Source: an uncultured Clostridia bacterium
Lineage (GTDB): Bacteria; Bacillota; Clostridia; Christensenellales; Borkfalkiaceae
NCBI GenBank assembly: GCA_944354035.1
Contig: CALVPS010000003.1
Span: 27,058-91,057, forward strand
Length of the DNA: 64,000 bases
Direction of reading: 5' to 3'
In this document: positions 49,250 to 57,506 of the stretch, piece after piece
How the letters are laid out: the number at the start of each line of letters is the position of its first letter
Numbering within the stretch: position 1 is the first letter of the stretch
Made by a program: the position numbers and the translations under genes
Notes under the pieces: generated by a model
Database searches by the model: none
What the model was told of the DNA's origin: nothing
Seen by the model: the letters and a program-made list of their open reading frames with translations, nothing else

Positions 49250-51499
49250 ATGAAGACGGTATGGCAGCTTGCGCAGCGCTTTTTCGGGCGGCTCGCTTCG
49301 GAGCGGACGGATGCCGCGAACGACGAACTGTGCCTGCGGCGCGCACTGGAGCAGTTTTTGAAGAGCGGCTTAAAAGAGGACGCCTTTGAGGTATATTTTT
49401 GCTTTTGCGAGCGCTTCCGCCTGTTCGGCAAGGGATATGACAACACGCAAAAGCTGCTGGAGACGCTGTCCGATCACGAGTATCATTCGGGCGAACTGCT
49501 GGCCAAGCACCGCGACCATTATTCGCATTCGGTATATGTGTTTGCGCTGGGGCTGGCGATCTACGCCAACGATCGCGCGTTTCTTGCCGCGTTCGATCGG
49601 TTTTACGGGGAGAGTGAACAGCCGACGCGCCGTTTTTTGTACCTGTGGGGGCTGTGCGCGCTCTTTCACGATATCGGCTATCCCTTTCAGCTGGCGCACG
49701 AGCAGATCAAGCAGTACACGCGGGAACTGTGGGGGGAGGGGGCCGCGGCAAATCCGTATGTCTCGTTCGGGAACATGGACGCCTTTACCGCCGTCGACGA
49801 AGACGATCGTCTCCGCATTGCCCGCACGCTGGGCGTCGACCGTGCCTTTCCGACGTACGACAGTCTGTTTGCCTACGGCCTGAAGCTGCGCAAGGGGTAC
49901 GACGAGACGGCCGTGGAGCGGAGCCTGGCGGCGCGCGTGCGCGTGCAGCCCGCCTTTATGGACCATGGATATTTCAGCGCGGTCATTTTGGTAAAACAGC
50001 TTTTGGCCGTGCCTGAATTTACGCTTACGCAGGCGCGCCTCGACGTGCTTACGGCCATTCTGCTGCACAACAGCTTTAACAAATTCGACGCCCCCGGCCG
50101 CAGTCCCGTTGCGGCGGACGAGCACCCGCTCGCCTATCTTCTCATCCTGTGCGACGAACTGCAAAACTGGGACCGTCTTGCCTACGGCAAGGTCAGCAAG
50201 CGCGACCCCATCGCTTGGGATGTGCGGCTGGAGATCGGTGCGGGAGCGCTTTCGGCGGTCTATTTTTTCGACGCTCGCACCGTTCGCGACGAGGACGACG
50301 AGCTTCGCCCCAACAAGAGCTTCGCCGAGATCGAAAGCGGAGCGTTTGCCCGAAAGATCGGCACCTTCGTCGTGCTCTCCTCGGCACTGTCTGTCCGCGC
50401 CGAAGAGAAGGGAAAGCGCAAAAGATCGGCGCTGTACGCCTCGGACAACAGCTTTATCAATCTGTGCGACTTCGCAAAGGCCATTCACGCGAGCTATTTG
50501 GACTTTTGCAGGCAGCTGGACGCCGATCACATCAACGAAAGTTTCGAGCGGTTGCCCCTCGAGTTCAAGATCTCCAACATCGAACAGGCCAAGTCGTATG
50601 CGTATAAATTGGAGCTGATCAACTGTTTTTACAGCAGCAAAGATCTGGATTATCCCGTGGTGGAAGATTTCCGTGCGGCAAACTGCGGTGCCGTCGGCGG
50701 GGACAATTTGGGATTTTTGTGCCGCGAAGAGCACGTCCGCTGGGTCCGCGAAAAGCTGAGCATGGGCTGGAAATACGGCACCGATTACGCCTCCACGCAG
50801 GAGCGGAACGCCAAAAAGATCCACAAGGACCTGGTCCCTTACGAGGTACTTACGCCCTCCGAGCAAAAAAAGGACGAGGTGATGATCAACAACATCATCC
50901 CGCTCTTAAAAAAATTCGGTAACAATATCCGCATCTACAGCTATCGCACGGGGAGAAAGCCCGATCTGGAGATCGCCGGGATCGGACATCGGTTTTTCAC
51001 GGGGGATCGCGCGGCCCTCGGGCGGAGCATAAAAAAGATCCTGCTGCGGTATGCCGAACGCTATCGCGTGGTCGTGCGCACCTGCTATGCGTACGGCGCC
51101 GATCAGCTGATCGCCGAATGCGCCGCCGAGCTTGGCATTACCACCAAGGCCGTGCTGCCCGCTCCGTACGAGGCGTATATCCGTACGGTGCGCCGCGACT
51201 GCCTTGCCGCGGGGGTGCCGTTCGGGGAGGCGGAGGAACTGCGCATGCGCCACTTGCTGGCGCAGACGGCCGTATGCAAGGTCGTTGCGGACGCCGACGC
51301 GTTTTACGCTGCGGCAAGCAGATACATCGTGGAAAAATGTCAAAAGGTGATCGCGCTGTGGGACGAACGGGAGCTGCCGCTGTACGATGCGGAGGGCCGG
51401 CCCGTCAATCGCGGCGGGACCTATCACAGTATCTGCATGGCGCAGGAGCGCGGCCTAGCGCTCGGGAAGGATATCCATATCATTCATTGCGACCGATGA
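49250..51499 (+). CDS. Three-domain protein: HD phosphohydrolase-like, RyR domain, SLOG-like Rossmann domain
   Basis: The 749-residue protein has three regions. Residues about 60-430 look like an HD-type metal phosphohydrolase: H93 in HYSHSVYVFALG, the HD pair H140-D141 in LCALFHDIGYPFQ, H239 in FMDHGYFSAVI, H273 in AILLHNSF and D302 in LLILCDELQNWDR. Residues about 464-550 match the RyR domain: CREEHVRWVREKLSMGWKYG, then AKKIHKDLVPYEVLTP and KKDEVM. Residues about 572-749 look like a SLOG/DprA-like nucleotide-binding fold: LEIAGIGHRFF, TCYAYGADQLIAECAAELG, VLPAPYEAYIR and VIALWDERE. RyR and SLOG domains in bacteria have been proposed as sensors of nucleotide signals in conflict systems. GGGGAGGA precedes ATG 49250. 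No toxin or nuclease gene adjoins it. The function is unknown. Confidence 0.78.
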   Translation: MKTVWQLAQRFFGRLASERTDAANDELCLRRALEQFLKSGLKEDAFEVYFCFCERFRLFGKGYDNTQKLLETLSDHEYHSGELLAKHRDHYSHSVYVFALGLAIYANDRAFLAAFDRFYGESEQPTRRFLYLWGLCALFHDIGYPFQLAHEQIKQYTRELWGEGAAANPYVSFGNMDAFTAVDEDDRLRIARTLGVDRAFPTYDSLFAYGLKLRKGYDETAVERSLAARVRVQPAFMDHGYFSAVILVKQLLAVPEFTLTQARLDVLTAILLHNSFNKFDAPGRSPVAADEHPLAYLLILCDELQNWDRLAYGKVSKRDPIAWDVRLEIGAGALSAVYFFDARTVRDEDDELRPNKSFAEIESGAFARKIGTFVVLSSALSVRAEEKGKRKRSALYASDNSFINLCDFAKAIHASYLDFCRQLDADHINESFERLPLEFKISNIEQAKSYAYKLELINCFYSSKDLDYPVVEDFRAANCGAVGGDNLGFLCREEHVRWVREKLSMGWKYGTDYASTQERNAKKIHKDLVPYEVLTPSEQKKDEVMINNIIPLLKKFGNNIRIYSYRTGRKPDLEIAGIGHRFFTGDRAALGRSIKKILLRYAERYRVVVRTCYAYGADQLIAECAAELGITTKAVLPAPYEAYIRTVRRDCLAAGVPFGEAEELRMRHLLAQTAVCKVVADADAFYAAASRYIVEKCQKVIALWDERELPLYDAEGRPVNRGGTYHSICMAQERGLALGKDIHIIHCDR

Positions 51500-51501
51500 T
51501 C

Positions 51502-51537
51502 AAAGGGCCGCCCCGCGTTTTCGCGGGGCGGCCCTTT
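51502..51537. terminator. Strong hairpin terminator between convergent genes
   Basis: A perfect 16-bp stem (AAAGGGCCGCCCCGCG and its complement) with a TTTT loop lies between the HD-RyR-SLOG gene and spoIIE and can serve both strands, though the T-runs are short. Confidence 0.8.
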
Positions 51538-51596
51538 TGCAGGCGGCAGACCGCTACGCCCGCAGACGCGTTTCGAACGCTCCTTGCGGAGCGCGG

Positions 51597-53876
51597 CTAT
51601 GCGGCCGGAGTGAGTTTTACGGTCAGCACGGTCATGTCGTCGTCTGCCTGTCTGCGGGCGGACTGCAGGGCGCGGTTTAAAATGTTTTCGGCCAGCGCCT
51701 GCGGGTTCAGCGGTTTCAGTTCGCTTAAATAGGCGCACAGATCGGCCGAAGAGCCGAACGCCGCGGTCACGCCGTCGCTCATAAAGATCAAAAAATCGTT
51801 CTCCTTCATAGTCACGCGCAGCGTGGCGGGGTGGACGGCCTCCAGCATGCCGATGGGCAGCGATTCGCCCTCTAAAATTTTTAATTCCTCGCCCGAAAGC
51901 AGATATCCCGCGGGGGAACCGATCTTAACGATGTCGGCGCAGCCCGTATCCAGGTTTACGGCTGCAAGGTCGAGGCAGGAGAAGGTTTCGTCGGCGGAAA
52001 AGGCGATCAGGCGGTTGACGGTGGAAAGTATCGTTTCGGAGGGCATTTTTGCCTTGTAAAAGCTTTCAAGCAGCGAAAGGGTGCGCGCCGATACGTCGCG
52101 CGCGGGTTCGCCGCTGCCCATGCCGTCAGACAGCGCCACCAAAAAGCGCCGTTCGTCGATCTTTAAAATGGAGTGCGTGTCGCCGCTCGCCGCCTCGCCC
52201 TCTTTGGCGCGCGCGGCCAGCCCGAAGGCGGCGTCGAAGTGCGGTTTGCGCCGTAAAATAAAGCAGGCGCGGTCGCGGGTGAGGGGGATCTTTTCGGCCA
52301 GCGCCAGCGGCGCGTGCAGTACGGCCCCCGCAACGTCGCACACCGCGCGCGCGTCCGAGGCTGCGTCCAGCGTCATGCTCACGGTCAGGTCGTCGCCCTC
52401 GCCGTATAAAAAGATCTCCGAACTGAGCAGGCCGCGTTCCTGCAGCGCGCGCGAAAGCGCCGCGCCCTCGCCCGAGCAGGTGTACGCCCGGCTCTGTTCC
52501 AGCGCCAGCTCCTTTAAAATTTCGCTTACGCCGTGTGCCTGTTCGGCAAGCAGACGGCGGCCCTCCTGCGCCGCGTCCAGCTCCGCCGCGCAGCCGCGGT
52601 ATTCCGCAAGCGCCTTATTCAGCGCAAACAGCAGCCCGGCCACGTTTTTACAGGCGTTTCCCAGGTCGGCGGGCAGGTCGATCAGGTTTACCTTGCCCTT
52701 GGCGCGCCCCACGCGGATCAGACGATCGAGGCTCTCCGAAAGGCCGCGCTTTTTGCATGCGTCGCGCTCGGCGCATCGGCTGCACAGCGTGTCGTTCAGG
52801 CGGGCGCGCAGGTGTGCGTCGGCGTCGTCGGGGCGCTCCTGTACGCGAAACGCGCACTCGATCTCGCGAAAGAGCGCCGAAACTTCGTACAGCTGTTCGC
52901 CTACGGCGCGGCGGTTGCGGTTGATGGCAATGCGCGGCAGCGTGCGTTCGCGGTAGAAGAGAAGGGTGGCCCGCAGTTTGCGGAACGCCTTATCGGGAAT
53001 GGCGCATACGACGGCCGCCGGCAGCAGGCCGCTCAGCAGCGAAAACAGGAGCTCCGTTCCCCCCGCATAAAATACGCCGTTCAAAAACAGGGCGACAAGG
53101 CAGGAGCAGGCGTATAAAAGCGCCGTAACGATGCGCCCGTATCCCGTGCCCGGCAGCGCGCAGCAGGCAAACGCCGCATATGCGGCCGCCGGCAGGGCAG
53201 AGACTTCGGCAAAGCAGGCGGGAAGGGACAGCGCCATGGCAAAGGGCACGCAGGCCGCGCTTTTTAACAGGACGGCGGCGCACAGCAACAGCAGCAGCGA
53301 CAGGGCGTAAAACGCATAGCGGCTCGCCGCGGAAAAGATCCCCATGCCTAAAAACAACCACATAAGGCACAGTTCGGCCAGTTCGCCCGCAGAGAGGCGG
53401 CAGCGGAACGCGCGCTGAAGCAGCGCCCGCATACCGCCCTCCGTCAACAGCGCCGCCGGCACAAAGAACGCGGCGAGGACGGCCTTTTGCGCTACGACGG
53501 GAAAGGGGACGATCGCATATCCCGCATGCGGGTATAAAAATACAAAGGGCAACTGCGCCGCCAGCGCGTAAAAGATGCGTTCCCAACGCGGCTGTCTGCG
53601 AAAGCGGCGATAAAGTGCAAAAACGACCAGCAAAAAGGCAGCCTGCGCGGCACAACACAGCGAGGCCTCGCCCGATACGGCCGCCGCCGAGGCAAGCATG
53701 TATACGCCGGCACACAAAAACGGGTCGCGCCCGCACATCAGGGCGGCAAACAGCAGACAAAACGAAAGCGGTTCACGCTGGGGCAGCGCAACATTAAAAA
53801 GCGCCATGGCGGCGCCGAGCAATACAAAAAACAGTACGTCTTTGGCCGCCGGCCGCCGAAAAACAAGCTTGCGCAT
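51597..53876 (-). CDS. spoIIE: Stage II sporulation protein E (PP2C-type phosphatase)
   Basis: SpoIIE sits at the asymmetric septum and dephosphorylates SpoIIAA, which activates sigma-F in the forespore. The 759-residue product has about ten membrane helices in residues 10-300, a central regulatory region (about 310-540) with a cysteine cluster (CSRCAERDACKKRG), and a C-terminal PP2C domain. The phosphatase motifs are FLVALSDGMGSGEPA (about 570-584), LDLAAVNLDTG and FLIFMSDGVTAAFG. It is somewhat shorter than the Bacillus protein (827). ATG 53876 follows GAGGTG; the frame is open far upstream but the family starts here. Confidence 0.94.
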   Translation of the reverse strand: MRKLVFRRPAAKDVLFFVLLGAAMALFNVALPQREPLSFCLLFAALMCGRDPFLCAGVYMLASAAAVSGEASLCCAAQAAFLLVVFALYRRFRRQPRWERIFYALAAQLPFVFLYPHAGYAIVPFPVVAQKAVLAAFFVPAALLTEGGMRALLQRAFRCRLSAGELAELCLMWLFLGMGIFSAASRYAFYALSLLLLLCAAVLLKSAACVPFAMALSLPACFAEVSALPAAAYAAFACCALPGTGYGRIVTALLYACSCLVALFLNGVFYAGGTELLFSLLSGLLPAAVVCAIPDKAFRKLRATLLFYRERTLPRIAINRNRRAVGEQLYEVSALFREIECAFRVQERPDDADAHLRARLNDTLCSRCAERDACKKRGLSESLDRLIRVGRAKGKVNLIDLPADLGNACKNVAGLLFALNKALAEYRGCAAELDAAQEGRRLLAEQAHGVSEILKELALEQSRAYTCSGEGAALSRALQERGLLSSEIFLYGEGDDLTVSMTLDAASDARAVCDVAGAVLHAPLALAEKIPLTRDRACFILRRKPHFDAAFGLAARAKEGEAASGDTHSILKIDERRFLVALSDGMGSGEPARDVSARTLSLLESFYKAKMPSETILSTVNRLIAFSADETFSCLDLAAVNLDTGCADIVKIGSPAGYLLSGEELKILEGESLPIGMLEAVHPATLRVTMKENDFLIFMSDGVTAAFGSSADLCAYLSELKPLNPQALAENILNRALQSARRQADDDMTVLTVKLTPAA

Positions 53877-53901
53877 CGTACACCTCGCGGAGTTTTTAAA
53901 G

Positions 53902-53956
53902 AGTATAGCAGACCCCTGCGGCAAAAACGGCACAAAGGACGTCGCATGCTGTCGAA
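53902..53956 (-). promoter_or_regulatory. Probable Spo0A-controlled promoter of spoIIE
   Basis: On the minus strand TATACT (53907 down to 53902) lies 26 bases before the start codon, without a recognisable -35. An exact Spo0A box TGTCGAA is at 53950-53956 (read on the plus strand), about 55-60 bases upstream of the predicted start. In Bacillus spoIIE is sigma-A dependent, has poor -35 spacing and needs Spo0A. Confidence 0.45.
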
Positions 53957-54036
53957 AAACCGTATCCGTAAATACAAAACGTGGGTCCGTGCGCGTCCGC
54001 GGACAATGCCGGACGCCCGTATCGGGGCGAAGACGA
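53957..54036. other. Non-coding stretch upstream of spoIIE
   Basis: G+C-rich sequence with no gene, promoter or clear hairpin that I can support. Confidence 0.3.
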
Positions 54037-54201
54037 CGCGGCAGCGGTTGATTTGGCGCGGCGGGGATGCAATCGTACGGCGCCGACTCCGGCAAAGCGG
54101 TTAGACTGAAATCGTGCGGCGGTGGTTGATTTGGCACGACGTGGACGAAAAAAACGCGGCAGCGGTTGATTTGGCGCGGCGGGGATGAAATCGTACGGCG
54201 C
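54037..54201. repeat. Imperfect direct repeats upstream of spoIIE
   Basis: A 47-base unit containing GCGGCAGCGGTTGATTTGGC occurs at 54037-54083 and 54155-54201 with one difference. A third, diverged partial copy (GTGCGGCGGTGGTTGATTTG...) is at 54113-54148. Spacing between starts is about 76 and 42 bases. The region to 54460 holds weaker echoes (GGCTCATTTGGTACGGC near 54398). Confidence 0.7.
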
Positions 54202-54554
54202 TCGCGGGTCATGCGTTATTACGAGCCTGACGCGTGGCGCATCATGACAGGGGCATACCTTCCCGCGTCGTACGATCGAACGTCGCAGAAAAGAAAGCGC
54301 GCCGCCATGGTTTATGTATAAAACGGCGGCGCGGCGATCGGCAACCGATACGGCGTTGATTCATTCTAACGTCGCGGCGATCCAAACAATACGGCAAACG
54401 GCTCATTTGGTACGGCAACGGGCAACCGTTACGGCGGTTTTGGACTGCGGGTTTTTATGATCGCAACGAGGAGCGCGGCTTTTCGCGGTGTGCGGTTTAT
54501 AGAAGCGTGTAGCCGTGCAGGAGAGGGGCCGCGTGCGGGTTGTCGGTTCCGCGT
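54202..54554. other. Non-coding stretch between repeats and the orphan RNA
   Basis: No gene is supported on either strand. It contains short ACGGCAAACGGC / ACGGCAACGGGCAACCG echoes between 54390 and 54435 and nothing else recognisable. Confidence 0.3.
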
Positions 54555-55159
54555 AAAAAGAGACCCCCGCGCAGCCGCACGGGGGAGTGTATGCAAATTC
54601 ATTCAGTTGTGGGTCGGGGCAGTCAATTCCGCGTGCCTTCGTTCATCCCATCCGCTCTTGCGGCGCGCCTCTCGCCTGCGGCCGTTCCGATACCACCGGT
54701 TGTATCATCCCGTCCGTCTGCCGACGCCCGTTCGTTCGGGCGCTACCGGTTCCACGCCGTTCCGTCTGTTTGTCAAGACGCGTGCTCCGTTCGTGCGGAT
54801 CGTTTGAAGAAGAGAGGAATCCCTCGACTTACCGACTGTATATGCGGGTAAAGAACCCTATGCGGAGAAGATGCCTGCCGCAAGATCGTGCTGAAGTCGA
54901 GTCAGTTTTCCGCCCCTTGGGTAGAATTGTACATTGGTCTGACCTCCTACTACGAAATCTTCAATCCTTGGGAAATGAACTTAAACATGCCGCACCTCCC
55001 GTTCTTGAATTTTTCGGGGATGTCACCCCTTGGTTCGCTTGGTCGCGGACTTTCCCGTCCGCCCTTGTTCGGTTGTTGCCTTACGCACTTACCTGTGCAT
55101 CGGAGCTCCCTACCTTTTTGTGAGTGAATAACATTTCATGAAAGTTATTTTCGTTTTGT
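54555..55159 (-). ncRNA. Candidate orphan non-coding RNA of about 600 nt
   Basis: On the minus strand a strong promoter (55166-55193) is followed by about 605 bases without any open frame of 60 codons or more, ending in a G+C hairpin (CCCCCG...CGGGGG, 54564-54585) and a T-run (54555-54559). Clear internal hairpins in the RNA sense are GCGGAC-GGGAAA-GTCCGC, GGGGTG-ACA-TCCCC and GCCCG-AACGAA-CGGGC. Three very short reading frames with good Shine-Dalgarno sequences lie inside (at 55100, 54988 and 54934). The size recalls large structured bacterial RNAs (OLE, ROOL, GOLLD), but I see no proof of membership; a remnant of a mobile element is the main alternative. Confidence 0.55.
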
Positions 55160-55165
55160 ACTTAT

Positions 55166-55193
55166 ATTATAGCAGGCTTTTGCAACTTGTCAA
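55166..55193 (-). promoter_or_regulatory. Strong promoter of the orphan RNA
   Basis: On the minus strand TTGACA (55193-55188), a 16-bp spacer and TATAAT (55171-55166), inside an A+T-rich patch that contrasts with the surrounding DNA. Confidence 0.8.
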
Positions 55194-55264
55194 TACTTTT
55201 ATAAAAAATTTTTTTATTTTTTTCTGCGCGACTCTGCATCGCAAAGCGCGTTCCGGGAACGGGG

Positions 55265-56443
55265 TCACCATACGCCCATGACGTCGACGCGGATATCCGG
55301 GCGTACGACGGCAAGCAGGTCGGACGCCGACCGATCGTATGCGGAAAGAGCGGTGCGGTACAGGGCCTGCCGCAGCAAAAACAGATCGCAGCCGGTATTT
55401 TGGCAGATGCGCCACAGATCGCCGACGCGTTCGGCAAGCGCCTCGCCGATGCGCGCTTCGTCCTCCGCGGTCAGCCGCCCAAGCGCCACGTCGTTCGCGG
55501 AGGCGCTTTCGGAGCGGTTTTGCAGGCGTACCTTTATATCGATCTTCATGCGGGCGACGGGTGCTTCGCCCGGCACAAGGGTCACGCTGCCGCGGTTTTT
55601 TAAGACGGAGAGCGTCATGCCGTCGACCGTAAGCGTGCCCGCGTATACGTTTCCGTTCAAAAGGCTGAAGGCAAACGTCTCCCGTTCGGAGAGCAGAGCG
55701 GTCATAACGCCCTCTTGGAACAGAGCGGTCTGCGCGGCGTCGTAAATCGTTTTGCCGTCCGCGGAGGCGGTGTCCTGCCCGCCGTTCTGCCCGCCTTGCT
55801 CCGTCCGGGCTCCGGAGCCGTCCGCGCCCTGTTCCGCGCGCACGTACGGCATGTAGCCGCTCGCGCTTACGCCGTAGTACGAGCGGGCGAATTCGCGCAG
55901 GGTCGTCTTCATCACCGCGCCCGATTTTTCCGACGCGTCGGAAAAGAGCTTTTCGATGGCCAGCGACGAGGTGTCGTCGATCTCGCTGGTGGTGGCAAGC
56001 AGGTCGGCGGCGCGCCCCTCGCATACCGCCAAAAGACAGGAATCGGAAAAGTATTCGCTGCGCAAAAAGTAATCCAGGCAGTCGAACACATTTTGGCGCG
56101 CGGTCTCTTCGCCGAGCACGATGAGGTCGCAGAAGATGAGCTTGGGCACCCAACCCGTCTTTTCGTACAGTTCGGATACGCACGCCGCGACCGTTTCGCC
56201 TTCGCCCTCGATCAGCACGCTCGACGTGCCGCCCGTAGTGCGGTCCGAGCCTTTCGGTACGGCCACTTCGGCAGAGAGCGCGTAGCCTGTCGCCGTCTTG
56301 TCGAGCCCCACCGCCAGGATGACGGCCGTCTTTTGGATGTCGACCAGGCCGAAGTCGTTGGAGAAGAAGGCGAACACAACGGCCGCCGCCAGCAGGATCC
56401 AAAGCTTTGCGGGGAGGGTGCGGAAAAAGCGTTTAAGGCGCAT
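55265..56443 (-). CDS. gerC: Spore germination protein, Ger(x)C family, without a lipobox
   Basis: GerC-type subunits complete the nutrient germinant receptor. The 392-residue product has the family landmarks LVDIQKTAVILAVGLDKTATGYALSAEV (about 33-60), VDIVLG-like FCDLIVLGEE, and the three-domain length. GerC proteins normally begin with a lipoprotein signal (T-G-C); here the N-terminus is a plain membrane helix (LWILLAAAVVFAFFS, about 14-28) with no cysteine, so it should be a helix-anchored protein. A Gly/Gln-rich linker lies near 205-225. It overlaps gerB by 11 bases and ends the operon. Confidence 0.88.
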   Translation of the reverse strand: MRLKRFFRTLPAKLWILLAAAVVFAFFSNDFGLVDIQKTAVILAVGLDKTATGYALSAEVAVPKGSDRTTGGTSSVLIEGEGETVAACVSELYEKTGWVPKLIFCDLIVLGEETARQNVFDCLDYFLRSEYFSDSCLLAVCEGRAADLLATTSEIDDTSSLAIEKLFSDASEKSGAVMKTTLREFARSYYGVSASGYMPYVRAEQGADGSGARTEQGGQNGGQDTASADGKTIYDAAQTALFQEGVMTALLSERETFAFSLLNGNVYAGTLTVDGMTLSVLKNRGSVTLVPGEAPVARMKIDIKVRLQNRSESASANDVALGRLTAEDEARIGEALAERVGDLWRICQNTGCDLFLLRQALYRTALSAYDRSASDLLAVVRPDIRVDVMGVW

Positions 56444-57506
56444 GGCGGCGCCTCCTCGGCAGCAGCGACAGGGCGGGGACCGCCAGCGAAAAGACGGGGA
56501 ACACCCAGACGAGAGGGCCGGAAAAGACCTGCATGACGCGCGTCATCATAAAGTTGACGGCAAGCACGCCGATCAGTGCGGCGGCGTTGACGGCGCAGGC
56601 CAGCGCGGGCGCAAAGAGGGGGTTGCGCGGGGCGAGCGCCTCGCGTGCGAGCGTCACGCCGGCCTGCAGCGGCAGTACGGTGTAAAATACCATGGCGAAC
56701 GCCAGCGCAAAGATGAATAAAAAGTCGATGCGTCCCAGCACGGTCACACCGGAAAAATATTTTGAGATGCGCGTAAAGCCGAATACCTGAAAGACAGCGA
56801 TCTCGCCGAACAGACCGTAAAAGGTGGCCAAAAAAAACAGTACGGCCGCGCCGCCCGCCAAATAGCACAGCAGTCCCTTCCAAGCCATGCCGCGGCGGTA
56901 TTCAAAGCGCCCCGCCATGGCAAGCACCAGCGCGCCGTCGAAAAAGCGGTCTGCGACGCCCAGCGCGCCGCGGGCAAAGCCGCCCGCGCCCGCCGCGCCG
57001 ACGGGCAGCAGCGCGCCGTAATCGGCCTTTCCCACGGCCAGCAGCAGGATCCCGAGCAGGCCGATCGCCGCCATGGGGGCCAGGATATCCCACGTTCTGC
57101 CGCAGGCCTCCAACGGTTTTGCGCACAGGTATGCCGAAAACACAAACATGGGCGCAAAGGCGATGTACGAGGGCAGCGTGTCGTAAAAAATGTTCTGCAC
57201 CAGCAGCTTTTGCTCCAGCAGGGGCACAAAGGCCGCAAGCCACAAAAACAGTGCAAACACGCATACGGCGATCTTGGCGAACACCGTGCCGCACCGTTCG
57301 CGCAGACAGGCGTACAGCGTCTGTCCGCGCCGCGCAAACAGCAGTGCGCAGAACACCGCGCCCGCCTGTAGGAGCAGGTTCAGCGCGGCGGGAAAGAGCA
57401 GGTCGTTTTTGGAGAGGGCGGCCAGCTGCGAGGGCATGAGTACCAGCTTCCCGACGGGTGCGACGGCGGCCAAAAAAAAGAAGAGCTGCCGGGAGGAGAG
57501 TTTCAT
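56433..57506 (-). CDS. gerB: Spore germination protein, GerAB/ArcD family transporter
   Basis: The 357-residue protein has about ten membrane helices and the start KLSSRQLFFFLAAVAPVGKLVLMPSQLA, typical of GerAB, the amino-acid-transporter-like subunit that binds the germinant. It overlaps gerA by four bases and gerC by 11, so the three subunits are coupled. The ligand cannot be read from the sequence. Confidence 0.9.
   Translation of the reverse strand: MKLSSRQLFFFLAAVAPVGKLVLMPSQLAALSKNDLLFPAALNLLLQAGAVFCALLFARRGQTLYACLRERCGTVFAKIAVCVFALFLWLAAFVPLLEQKLLVQNIFYDTLPSYIAFAPMFVFSAYLCAKPLEACGRTWDILAPMAAIGLLGILLLAVGKADYGALLPVGAAGAGGFARGALGVADRFFDGALVLAMAGRFEYRRGMAWKGLLCYLAGGAAVLFFLATFYGLFGEIAVFQVFGFTRISKYFSGVTVLGRIDFLFIFALAFAMVFYTVLPLQAGVTLAREALAPRNPLFAPALACAVNAAALIGVLAVNFMMTRVMQVFSGPLVWVFPVFSLAVPALSLLPRRRRHAP

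Noticed and set aside
46465..51499. Functional link between the calcium pump and the RyR-domain protein
   Set aside because: The RyR domain owes its name to the ryanodine receptor but occurs in bacteria without calcium channels. The two genes have separate promoters and a terminator between them, so adjacency alone is not evidence.
55090..55110. 5' end of a group II intron (GTGCG after a T) in the orphan RNA
   Set aside because: Only the first bases match; no domain V hairpin or reverse transcriptase is present within reach.
54587..55127. Plus-strand open frames of 178 and 79 codons opposite the orphan RNA
   Set aside because: Composition is Pro/Ser/Arg/Cys-rich with no recognisable domain or ribosome site, while the minus strand has the promoter, hairpins and terminator; they look like shadows of a structured RNA.
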